A stretch of DNA of 64,000 bases, from contig CM048842.1 in assembly GCA_026545765.1 (NCBI GenBank), positions 18,254,667-18,318,666 of the forward strand. Reading direction: 5' to 3'. Both the position numbers and the translations under genes were made by a program. This document shows positions 46,443 to 57,683 of this stretch, piece after piece. The notes beneath the pieces were generated by a model. It was not told where the DNA came from. It ran no database searches and saw nothing but the letters and a program-made list of their open reading frames with translations. Every line of letters starts with the position of its first letter. Position 1 is the stretch's first letter. This stretch comes from Plantago major (Eukaryota > Streptophyta > Magnoliopsida > Lamiales > Plantaginaceae).

Positions 46443-48147
46443 TGTTGGTCCAGATAACGGCAAAGTAAAAGACTAGAAGGGGGGGTGAATAGTCTTTTAA
46501 AACTTTTGTTGATAACAAATATTTCTCAGATATCTGAATAGATATCTGATACTTAGAATCAGAGTGCGGAAGACTTAATAAAGATAAGTGCAGAAATAGT
46601 TAATAAGTGTGTGTGTGTGTTGCTGAAGTATAAATACAGAAACGTAAATGACACAGCAAGTATAGTGGTATCTGGAGGTGGCGTAATCCTCCAACTAATC
46701 CACTTCGGTCTATCAGAGACCTAGAATTCACTAGAACAGATAATTGAGATTTCCTTACAATAATCCTATTCTAAGATTCTTAAACAATTGGTTCCCAACC
46801 AAATGTTCCCCCTGAGTTGTTCCCCGGCTTTCACAGCCAAGTACTTCCTGTACTTAGAAACCTTTGAGTTATTCCCTAGCTTCCCAAGCTAAGTACTTCC
46901 TATACTCAATAACCTTGGAGTTATTCCTCAGTTTCCCAAATCAAGTACTTCCTATACTCCGGTAACCTTGGAGTTATTCCCTGATTTTTCAAATTAAGTA
47001 CTTCTTGTACTCCACGCCAGTTATGGTGTTGGTTTAGGTTTGAGTTGTCAGATGAGCGTCTTAATAACTTTTCAGTTAATCAGATAGCTCTGTGAACTAA
47101 GTTACTTAATACACTTTACAGCGTATGGTATCTTGTTCGATTTACTGACCCAAGTCTTATGATATCTGTTCAAGAGAATGAATCTCAGATAGTTGATCTT
47201 TTGATTCAACTCCTTCACAGATAGCTTTGCTTGTTTAGGATCAGGACACTTAGAACTTCAGTGTTTACTCAAGATCATAAGCTTTAGTCGCAACAGAAAG
47301 CTTTGATAATAAGTAAGCTGCTTTGAGAGAGAGTAAGATAATCAGATATCGTATGCAGTTCAAGGTCTTGTGTTCTGAGTTGTGTGTGTCTCTCAAGCTG
47401 TCTAAGTGTTGATATTTATAGACGAATTTGAGTGCCGTTTGAATAGTATCCGTTAGGCTCAAATTCAAACTATCGATATCTATGTATAATCTTTAGCGAG
47501 TTTTGTCTTCTTCTCGAAGTCATTGCTTTTATTCAGACATCTCTGTCCGTGCATTAAATGCATTGTACTATACTTTTTATCCTGTAGTGTCAACGGAACT
47601 ATGCTTTTTATCAGAGACTAGTGTTATCTGATTCTTTGCACGTCCTTATCTTCATTCTTCAGATACCACTTGTATTTTATTGAAACAACTTTATTTGCAA
47701 TATATATTTCTCTTTCAGAAACGTGGTTAAAGCTCAAAGTATCTGAGAATAGATATCTGTGGACACTTTCCTTGTTTTCAGATATGTATCTTATTTCTCA
47801 GATATCTCTTGTGATACAGTTTGTTTGAAACTGTTCGTGTCTACAAGATATATGGCTAAGATATCTGAACAACAGATTCAGTAATCTTGTGCAGTTTTCT
47901 TCAAGTCTTCAATTCTTGTTGAGCTTTCTGCTTGGATGTCTTCTTCTTGGTCTTCTCTTCATAAAATAAAAATTACATTTCGAGACCTAACATCCTATAC
48001 AAGATTAGCTAGACTATCATACTTAGTGGGTTTCCTCTTTTACAATGTTCAAGTGAACCAAGAGTACTAATCACCTTTCTGAGACTAAGATAAGTCATCA
48101 TGTTGCTGAACAAAATCTAAACAGATATTCTAACAAAATATCTAACA
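46443..48147 (-). repeat. 3' LTR of copia copy 2 (1705 bp)
   Basis: Plus-strand borders TGTTGGTCCAG and ATCTAACA. TATA box (minus) at 47413-47420. Very similar to the solo LTR 59128-60831. Confidence 0.92.
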
Positions 48148-48166
48148 AATTTCCCCCATTTTGATC
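48148..48166 (-). other. Polypurine tract of copia copy 2
   Basis: On the minus strand GATCAAAATGGGGGAAATT directly precedes the 3' LTR TGTTAGA. Confidence 0.8.
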
Positions 48167-48568
48167 AGTCAACGATGACTATCTTCCCTATTACAAATCT
48201 GGATGAGGAAACAATCCACTACTTAATAATTTCTTAAGATCTTTCAAATCATATAATTAAGTGCAGAAAGTAGACATCAACCAAATCACAAGGTGTGATC
48301 TTTGCTGACAAGTTATCTTTTATAGAATACTATCTGAGAGTAAGTTCTTCAGATAAGTTGCAACTAAAGATTACAGATAACTTTAACACATGATTACAGT
48401 TAAGCTCAGTCAGCAAAAATATAAAAACTACATAGTAAATTAGGACAACAGGAGTAACCAAGCTCCAAGTAAACATCCTAATAGACTAGTCTTCAAGTCT
48501 TCAACAGTGTTTCTATGGATCAGTCTGCAAATTTCCTGTCTCCAAACCTTTTGATGTCATCAGAATAA

Positions 48569-50551
48569 TCATAGAGAAGAGTTCGAAGCATCTCGTGTCT
48601 CCGCAAATCCACGACCTCTTTGTAGGTTTTGGTAGGATTTTTCTTGGCAAAATGCTTGACCCATGTACTTTCCCCACTTCCGGGCATGCTCTATTACGAT
48701 ATCCGAAAGCTTGAAGTATTCATAGATAATCTTGATATCGATGTCACCTGTATTGATCTTCCGTCGGATAGAACGACTCATGGTTCCACGCAAGTCTTGG
48801 TCTTGTGCTGTTCTGTGATATTAATTTTGTGCACATCATCTGGCTTTCCATATGGACAATCATCAGAGAGGTCCTTCTTCATGGCTTCAGTTCTCTTGAC
48901 AACTTCAAAATCCAACCATGCTTTGATGTGATTGGTGTTGATCAAGGTAGGTTTATTCTTTCTCCATGCCATAAGTTGTTTAAGGATTGGTTCTGGAAAT
49001 CTTGAATTTACCAATAGATGCTTAAGTTCCAGAATCCAATAGCCATTTTTCTGATTGATGCACCTGTAGATAGAGGAATCATTGTCATACTTCACATACT
49101 CAATTTTGGCTTCTTCTGGCCTGAGTGGAAGTTGATTTTGTCTTTGCTCAGCTCTCAGTCTGTTCCTTTTCTGTCTTGAATTCTCTTTGGGGTTGTTGCT
49201 TGAAGAACCACCACCCTGGATAGACTTGGTATTTCCAGAGGGTGTTTTAGCTGCTAGGGGCTTTGCAGCTATGGGCTCAGTTAGGCTTTCAATTTTCCTT
49301 TTTACGAAGAGGAGCTTCATCTTCATCAGTCTCTTCATCATCATCAAGATCAATTCTTGTGAGATCTTTGCAGCCTTCTTCATTGCCCTGGGACTTGATT
49401 TGACCTTCTTCTTCTTCTTCAGAAGATTCATCAATCCCTCTGACTTGTCTTCTCCTTGGAGCCTTGGTACTCCTTGGAGGTTTCTGTGCCATGGCCCTTG
49501 TTACCATTTTGGTTCCTTCAGTAGGTCTCTGGGAAGCAGCTTGTCTTGAGGAGGGTTCATTGATTCTTAGTGGTGGCTGGGAAGTTTTTCTTCTTCCTTT
49601 CTGAGCCACACCAGCTCCAGATTTCTTCTTGATTTCATCTCCTTCTTCCCATTCCCCCTGACTTTGAGGTCCAGATTTGTACTTTCTTTCCCCCTTAGTC
49701 ATTGTTGGCTGACTCAGTCTCATAAAGGAATCTGAGAGAGAGTCAAAATGCCCTTGTAAATAGTTGTAGGCAGTGACCAACTTCTGAAGTTCGGCTTTGA
49801 GCTCCCGATTTTGCTTGATAAGTCCATTGTCCTTATCAGTGAGCTCTGCCAATGGACCTAGAATGGCATCTGCTTTTCCAGCAGTGTAACTTGCCTCTTG
49901 AAAAGCTTTCTCAGCTAAAGACACATCATCGTCCCTTATCATTCCCAGATCTTTCTGAGCAATGACCATGCTAGTAGTTCTCTGAGTGATGAGCTCAGTG
50001 AACTTTCTCATTTCAGAGGGGACTGAGGCAATTACTTCCTTGTTCTGTGAAGACATCTCCTTATTCAGAGTAGCCAGTACTTGGTACCTGCTCATGTATT
50101 CATGGGAGTGGACGTTTGGCAGTTTGTTGAAGATTGTAGGAGCAATCAACTTTCTTTTTAAGTGAGAAACCGCTAAATGTTCATGGCGGTGCTCTGCCAA
50201 AGTCTTGTCTTCTTCATCATCTGAGTGATTAGCCCAGTGATCTTCATCCTCTTGGACATTTTCATCGATCGTATCGAGTCCAGCAACCATCTCAGAGATT
50301 GGTTTCTTTCCTATCTGGGAGGAGGATGGTACTTCTTTCGAAGATGATGCAGCCTTAGCATCATGCTTGACTTCAGATACTTCTTCAGTATCGAGTTCTT
50401 TGGTGATCTCTTGCACAGCATCCCGTAGCTCTTTAACCTCAGAGTAAGCAATCATTTCTTCTAAGTATAGATCCTGTAGTTGATCAATCTTATCTCTGGA
50501 TTTAGCTATTTGATCTTCCAGTTGAAGATGGAGCTGTTGTTCTTCTTCCAA
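48569..50551 (-). pseudogene. Extra gene of copia copy 2: coiled coil and C-terminal domain
   Basis: The frame 50551-49289 (420 codons) starts with a strongly heptad-like helix (LEDQIAKSRDKIDQLQDLY), has more coiled-coil blocks, then a Lys/Arg and Glu-rich linker. A frame change near 49310-49430 leads into 49434-48778, which carries the conserved YRCINQKNGYWIL, LKHLLV and FPEPILKQLMAWRKNK block. Another shift near 48780 leads into 48793-48569, whose VIEHARKWGKYM resembles IQIEHAWLWGRYLW of copy 1. The domain is not one I recognise. Coiled coil suggests self-association; the role is unknown. Confidence 0.65.
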
Positions 50552-50623
50552 CAGTTGTTTGAGTTGAGCAGATCTGGTTTGAGTGTTTAAGATTTTCTGA
50601 TTGGTTTCTTCAGAATGCTCAAC

Positions 50624-53600
50624 TACTTGTTCAGTAGTAACTGCGTGTTGGTTAGAAGATGGATGAGTAGATTTCTGAGGTGATGAAGACGGAGATTTCT
50701 GTGAAGTCTTCTCAGTTTGCTTTTCAGCAGTTGAGGCATTGTTTCAGTGTGAAATTCGTCTGGTCCCTGGTGCAGGGGCATCATCATCCTTTTTGTCATT
50801 ATCATCCTTTTGGTGATGGTCAATTGGAGGTTCATTAAAGTAATTTTCATTCATTTCTTCCTCCTCATCATCTTCAGATACAAGATTGATCACTTCCGGG
50901 ATAGTGATCTTCTGCCCATTAACTTCTTCTTGTTCAGAAGGTATGAATTGCAGAGTGCAGGCGGGGCGGCTTGAATGCCATCTGTAATCTTGTCTGACCA
51001 TCTGCCTGTTCAAAGGCATGTATCAAACTATGCACTACTTCTCTGGAAAAGTCCTTGTGTAGTAGAGTCGCAACTGTATATTGTTCTGTAGGGAACATTG
51101 CTTGGACATATGTTTCCAGGTCAAGAGCTCGTGCTCGTCTGATTGGTTGATCAGTGATTCTCAATATTTCAGAGAGATCAGAGCACCTTAACTTCTGCCA
51201 TTTCTTGAAGCATTGAATATGCTTTGGCAAGGTGTGAGCTTTGAAGAAGTGAAGTAGGTCCCTTGTTTCTTCAATGGGAACCTGCTTTGCATCTGTTTGA
51301 GCCTGAAAGAAAGAGTTTTGAGTGAGTTTCAAAACTTTTGTAGATATCTGAGTAGAAGTGTAGTTTAGTTTCTGAGTTACCTGAGTAAGAACATCAGGCT
51401 CAGATACTTGTTCTACTGAGACGATTGGTGTCTCAGATATCTTGTTGTGAGGTGGAGACTTGGAAGTCTGGTCCTCATCAACCTTTCTTTCTAGAACCTG
51501 AGAAAAATACAATACTTAGGAAATAGTTTGAAAGAATCTATGCATAAATATGCTTTTAGTGAATTCTGATTTGAGCAACTTACTTCCTCAAAAGGAAGCT
51601 CAGATTCATTTTTCTCAGAGACTTGTGCAGTTTCTGGTGTTCTTTCGAGTGATGTTGCCTTAGGGGCTTCATCAATTTCCATTGATGCAGGGGAAGTCGC
51701 AACTTTATCCCCTTGCATTTCTACTTCTGAAAAAGCCTGTAAGTAGAAAGTATTGAATATGAGAAGAGATAAAAGATAACCCAGGATGAAGAATACTTGT
51801 CACTTGATTGTCATATACCTTCAAGTTTGAAGGCTCAGTGATGTGTTCTTCAGAAACCTTGTTGGTTTCTGGGTTTGTCTCTGGCATTTCTGCCTTATCT
51901 TCTTCTATCTTAGTTGGAGCCTATTAGAAACATTTATCATGAATGAGCATACAAACATTTTTACTGAAAAGTTAGTTCTCTTTAAGAATCATTTACCTGT
52001 GGCACAGGCTCAGATTTCTCAAGAGTTGAGGTTGAAGGAACCTCTTTTTCAGTATCTGAGGTAAGCTTCTCAGCTTCCTCTTGTTTCTGCGTTTCTAACT
52101 CAGCCTGTAACAAAGAAATTCTTATAATGTAACAAGATTTATAAGTATAAAATTTTTCCACAAGGTAAGAGTTAAACCAGTCATTTACCCGAGCAGTTTC
52201 AGGCTGATTGGTCTCTGGAACTTGTGACCTTTCTATACATTGGTCGTCTTGTCCCAGTGTAGTTTCTTTGTTTGAAGTTTCTGGTACTTCACACCTTTCC
52301 TGAGTATGCAACTCAGTTGTCTCCCCTGGTTGATCATTCTGAGTAGATGTCTCAGTTTGATCCCTCTCATTGAGTTGGGGAACCTGCTCAATTACAGGAT
52401 TTTCTTCAGCATACTGTATTGCTGGTAATTCAAAATGGAGTTCATTTACCATTTCATCAACCACTTGTGGCTGAGTAGAATGTTCTTCCAGATTTTTAGA
52501 TGTGGCGTTTCCATCAGCATCTGCCAGTACTAAAATACCACTCATCAGGGCTTTGTGAAGTTGTGCAAAAGAGTCATTCCCTGATGTTGTGTTTGCACCA
52601 ACAACCTTTGCTATAGGTTCAAGAACTTTGTGGTGTAGGTTCTTCTTGATACCTTATCACCGCCATTTTTTCAGTAACCTTAGCCCTCTTTGTTCTTTCT
52701 AGGACTTGAGAGATGACTAGTTCATCATCTTCATCGTCAGAGCTTTCATCAGCATTGGGAACTGATTGGTCCATTACTCCTGCGGTTTCTGCAGATGGGG
52801 CTTGGTGCTTTTCACCACTCTTGGCAGCATTTATGAGTTCATCAGCAAGGCTTTCTGCATTAGTCGCAACATTTCTGAAAGCACTTTCTCTTGCTGAGTC
52901 TACTTGTTCAGTAGTTGATAACTCTTTTGCAGCATTGATGAGTTCATCTGCCATTATCAGTTCATCGGCAATGCCTGCAGATATCTGAGAATTGACAACC
53001 TCTTTGGGTGTGTCTTCTGATTTGCCAGACTTCTTTCTTGAAGTTCTTGGTCGCAACCTTTTCTTCAGATATCTTTTCAGATTTTCTCTTCTTAGGACCT
53101 TTCTGAGACCCAGTAACCTTTTTCATCAGATTTGTATACTCATACTTGTAGAGTAAGTTACTGTTGGCTATTTCAGCCGTCTCTCTGAGCTCAATGCCAA
53201 GCTTTTCCAGCAAGTAGCATATCTTCAGACCATAACCTACTGTGGCCTTTGGCTCAGCTAGTCCTTTGACAATCTTAGGCTCGAAGCCTTGAATATTATT
53301 CACAAATTTCATGAAGGCGTACTTTCCCCAGTTAAAAGGGTTTTCCAACCTTTTGTCTTGTTGATTCAGCAAGAACATCATGATCCATCGTTCTTGGCTT
53401 ATCTGGTCAGCACCTCCTTGTAGACCATCAAAGCATCTGTGAAGAATGCAAGCCAGTACATCCCAGTGAACTAACAGATGTCTGGTTCGGATGTCAGCAA
53501 GCTTGAACTCAGTGGGTGTATCTGATTTTTCAAGATCACACACGTCACTGTAAAGTTCTTTAACACCTTCAAGGAGTTCATCATCCTTGGTGTTTATTTC

Positions 53601-54037
53601 AAAATCCTTTCCAAGATTTTGAACCTCAAACAACTTACAGAAAGTTGTCAAGTCCAGAAGGATTTCCTTTCCTTGGACTGAGGTTTTGATAGACACTATT
53701 TCAGTGCCTTCAGAAACACAGGAAATAATCCTGGAGTTGTTGTAAAATTCCAACACATCGAGTGATGAAATTCCACTTGGGCGAGCAGATAGAAAACCCT
53801 TGATTTGTGCCTTTTCAAGCATGTCAAGAACCAATTTTCTGTCAGTTTGGTTTTCTATTGCAGCAGTGAGGTATTCCTCAACCATGGCACCACCCCAAAT
53901 CATTCTGTGACTTGAAGTCCAATGGTCAGGATTAAAAACTCCTACCAGTCGATTGTTAACAATAACCAACTCTGGTGCTTGCTTTTCAAAGCATCGGTGG
54001 AGGATTGGGATTTCTGTGAAGTGTTCTTGGAGGCCAT
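50624..54037 (-). pseudogene. Extra gene of copia copy 2: N-terminal domain and array of short exons
   Basis: A start ATG at 54037 (MASKNTSQKSQ) is out of frame with the main domain, which is open 53969-52962 and matches copy 1 (putative plant transposon protein type). One-base shifts lie near 53045 and 52640. Downstream are five introns with GT-AG borders: 52105-52188, 51921-51996, 51737-51818, 51498-51583 and 51303-51380 (76-86 bp each). The four exons between them are 108, 102, 153 and 117 bp, all divisible by three, and start GCT or GTT. Their products are Glu/Ser/Pro/Thr-rich, repeated in style (PETN, EVPETS, SEKNE). Further frames continue to 50624. Confidence 0.65.
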
Positions 54038-54225
54038 CTCTTTATATAGTGTAGGGAATTGAAATTGGTGTTTGAAAGAGATGTGATTCAGTGATTCTTT
54101 TCAGAAAAACTTAATCTGATTTGCAGAGATTGTAGAGGGTTTGCAGAGAATCAAGAGAGAATTTGCTATTTTTGTGCAAGATGAAATTTCGGATTAGGCA
54201 AAAGTGATTTCATTTGCCAAAATCC

Positions 54226-54235
54226 TATATATATA
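54226..54235 (-). promoter_or_regulatory. Possible internal TATA box for the extra gene
   Basis: TATATATATA on the minus strand lies 190 bp before the ATG at 54037 and after the end of pol (54903). The DNA just downstream of it matches positions 1-50 of copy 1. It would allow separate transcription of the extra gene. Confidence 0.4.
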
Positions 54236-54745
54236 GCAGTTGAATCCCAATGCACAAATACATACAAATTGATTTTACGTATGCGTATCATGATTTGCAA
54301 GCAGCTTGAGCAAAAGCTAGTTCGGCATTAAATGCTTAGTGGGCCATGTCTGAATTTCAACAGTCCACTATTTACTGTGAATTAATTTCCACCGTACAGA
54401 TCAATCGCTTAACTTCATCGAGAGTCACCATTGCTTCTTCAGCAATGATCACAATCAGCAAGTGTAATTGTGCCCATTTAATGAGTTTTGGCGACTTGCT
54501 ATCTGAATCACAATTCTGTATGACCAAGGACACTGTTCGCATCTTAATCTGTCTTATACTTAGGATTTTTCCAAGTTTTTCATCAAGATAGAAATAATGC
54601 GAGTTTCAAGAGAGTAGTTGACCGCAGATAGTTATACTATTCTCTTTTGTGTTCCCCGTTTATAGAATGATTCAGATATCTGAGTTCCCGTCTCAGAGTT
54701 CGTAAGCTATCTTTTTTTTTTTCTCTTTACCCTTTTTTTTTACTT

Positions 54746-54888
54746 CTGGATTCTCGTTCCAGATTTCTCTTTTCTCTTTTCTGGATACCCGTTCCAGATG
54801 CCTCTTCTCTGGATGCCCGTTCCAGATTTCTCTTTTCTCTTTTCTGGATACCCGTTCCAGATGCCTCTTCTCTGGATGCCCGTTCCAG
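54746..54888. repeat. Minisatellite of CTGGATNCCCGTTCCAG palindromes
   Basis: Five units at 54746-54762, 54781-54797, 54809-54825, 54844-54860 and 54872-54888, within a 63-bp higher-order repeat separated by pyrimidine-rich TTTCTCTTTTCTC spacers. Each unit is a CTGGA..TCCAG inverted pair. It sits between the pol stop and the extra-gene promoter. Confidence 0.85.
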
Positions 54889-54902
54889 ATACCTGAACTC
54901 TT

Positions 54903-56535
54903 TCAGTTCATTGGTAGTTCCATTAGTCCAAGACTATGTCTTAAGGCTAAGAATCTACTTTCTTGTAGTGGCTTAGTGAAGATATCTGCAAGTTGGTCTT
55001 CAGTGCCAATCTTGAGTATCTCTATATTGCCTTTTTCAACATGGTCTCTGATGAAGTGATGTCTAACATCAATGTGCTTTGTACTGGCATGAAATTTAGG
55101 ATTCTGTGTAATCGCAATAGCACTTGTGTTGTCACAGAAAATGGGAGTTTTCTTCTCATCGAGTCCATAGTCTTTAAGTTGTTGTATCCACGTAATTTTG
55201 TTGCACAACAACCAAAGACAATATATTCACCTCTGTGGTAGAAGTCGCAATTGAGTTTTGCTTCTTGCTAAACCATGAGATAAGTCTAGTACCGAACCCA
55301 AGTTCCTGAGGTGCTTTTCCTATCAAGCAATGATCCAAAGATAATCGACATCGAGTACCCGCTAAACTCAATCCACTTTCTTTAGGATACCACAATCCTA
55401 CATCTATCGTATCTTCACATACCTTAATATTTTCATAGCAATGTTGTAGTGTGTTTGCATTGGATTTGTCCAAATCTAGCACATACTCAACGGCATATTG
55501 AATATCGTGTCTACTTGCGGTGAGGTAAAGTAGTGAACCTATCAATTTCCTATACTTATGTTCTTCAACACTCTTTATCGATTCAAGATAGGTCATTTTG
55601 GTTCCAATGCTCATAGGTATCTTAGCATTCTTTTCAGAAGGCTTAAGATTGAATTTTGTGAGCATGTCTTTTGCATACTTTGTTTGACTAATGAATATTC
55701 CATCATTGAGTTGCTTGACTTGCAATCCTAGGAAATAATTCATTTCTCCCATCATGCTCATCTCAAACTTGCTTTTTATGAGATTTGCAAAGTCATTACA
55801 ATGTTGCTTGTCCTTAGATCCAAATATGATGTCATCAACATATACTTGAACTAAGAGTAGTTTCCCATCATGATTTAAGGTAAATAAAGTTTTATCAACT
55901 TCACCTTTCTTGAAACCACTTTCCAGAAGGTATTTGGCCAAAGTGTCATACCATGCTCTTGGAGCCTGTTTCAGTCCATACAGAGCTTTCTGTAGTTTAT
56001 AGACCATTCTACTTTCTGAGGAAACTTCAAAGACAGGTGGTTGCTCAACATAAACTTCTTCTGCAAGTTCACCGTTTATGAATGCACTTTTGACATCCAT
56101 CTGATAAACTTTGAAATCTTTATGAGCTGCAAAGGCTAGAAAGAGTCTTATTGCATCCAATCTGGCAACTGGTGCATATGACTCGTCAAAATCTAAGCCT
56201 TCACCGAGTAAATCCTTCGCAACCAATCTTGCTTTGTTTACGTTATTTCACCAGATTCATTCATCTTGTTTCGAAAACCCATTTAGTTCCAATCACGGAT
56301 ATTCCTTCTATAAATGGAACTAGTTTCGGACTTTGTTTCTCTCAAATTGATCCAACTCTTCTTGCATTGCGTAGATCCGGTCTTGGTCTCCTAATGCTTC
56401 TTCTATATTTCTAGGTTCAATATTCGAGATGAAACATCCAAAGAGAGAGTTAGCATTTTCAAATATTGCTCTCCTAGTCCTAACACCACGATTAATTGGT
56501 CCAATTATATCCTCGTAGGATGATCTTTGATCCAT
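54903..56535 (-). pseudogene. Copia reverse transcriptase and RNase H
   Basis: Read on the minus strand: a linker (56535-56320; IEEALGDQDRIYAMQEELDQFERN), then the reverse transcriptase open frame 56226-55174 with [53 protein letters not shown] and the catalytic [10 protein letters not shown]. RNase H follows: [16 protein letters not shown], then after a one-base shift (about 55190) FCDNTSAIAI, KHIDVRHHFIRDHV and EDQLADIFTKPL. A frame break near 56230-56320 separates linker and RT. Sequence motifs are intact but the gene cannot be read through. Confidence 0.9.
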
Positions 56536-57419
56536 TTCATCATAGGTTTAGTGCTAGTAGGATCAATATCCGTGATCTCAATGTGAATCACTAAGATTTT
56601 GATTTGATACTTTTCAAGATTCGAGATATCTGACATATGGGAAATGTCATGGATATCTGACACTTTTTTAGTGTTAGAGATATCTGAGACATGCATTTCA
56701 GCATTCTTATTTTCAGATACCTTTTCATGATGAAGGTTCTCGAACTGCTCCATTTCTGGAAAACTCATAGGAAATTCCTCATCATGTTTGTGAGTCATCT
56801 TGTTGTTACTAGGCTTTTCAAGCTTTTCTACGTCAGAGTCATCCTCACTTTCCATAATGATGTTTTTCCTTTCTGAGGATTCTTCTTTAGAATCCTCGAA
56901 TAGTTCTTTGAACCTTTCTGAGAGTTCATCAATAGGAGGTGTTTTCTTACTTCCTTCATAGAATACAACATGAACTGATTCTTCAATTTTCTTTGTTCTT
57001 TTGTTGTAAACTCTGTAAGCTTTGCTGTTTGTGGAATAGCCAAGAAAAACACCTTGATCTGCCTTTGGTTGAAATGTTCTCAGATAATCTTTCCCATTGT
57101 TTAGAACAAAACATCTACAACCAAATAGTTTGCAGTATTTAGCTTTGAATTTTATAGTAAAACCCTTGTCTGCAAACTGGCTCATGCTAAATAGATTGTA
57201 TTTCAAATCCTTAACATGTAATACGTCAGTGATTGTTAAAGTTCCCAATTTGACGTTGCCAAATCCCAGAGAGGGATTTAATTCTCCTCCAGCAAATCTG
57301 ATATATGGTCCTGTTTTGCAAACTTTGTAATCAACCAGATTTGCTTTGTCTCCTGTCATGTGCTTTCCGCATCCACTATCAAATAGCCATTGTGCTTTAG
57401 TCCAGGAAGCATTCTGCAC
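56505..57419 (-). pseudogene. Copia protease joined to integrase C-terminal remnant
   Basis: The 304-codon frame begins with WLFDSGCGKHMTG, the aspartic protease active-site region, and runs to FTIKFKAKYCKLFGC. There it passes straight into RCFVLNNGKDYLRTF and GVFLGYSTNSKAYRVYN, which belongs to the C-terminal part of copia integrase. The zinc-binding HHCC region and the DDE catalytic core that normally lie between are absent, so some hundreds of residues have been lost by a clean internal deletion. The remainder is a variable linker ending KWIKDHP. Without a catalytic core it could not integrate by itself. Confidence 0.88.
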
Positions 57420-57683
57420 AACAGAAAGCGGAGATTAGGTTCTCATATATTTGATGGAACCGTCGAATCAAAAGTTCTTCCAAAGAGGAATCCATTTTGA
57501 ATGAATTTCTTTGAAATATGCTTTTACGACAGAACGTAAGGAAGAATTCTTTTGAATGAAAGTTATCATTAGTAAGAATTATTTTCTTCCTTGGTGTGTT
57601 CCTAGGTGCTCCATATGATGCTTTCGGATACTGTCAGTTTCGAGTTTGCTTTCGACAAACTTAGCCTTCCTTGCCGATTTCTT

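Noticed and set aside
48569..54037. Calling the copia extra gene an envelope gene
   Set aside because: I see no signal peptide, fusion peptide or clear membrane segment, and the low-complexity, coiled-coil and soluble domains do not support it.
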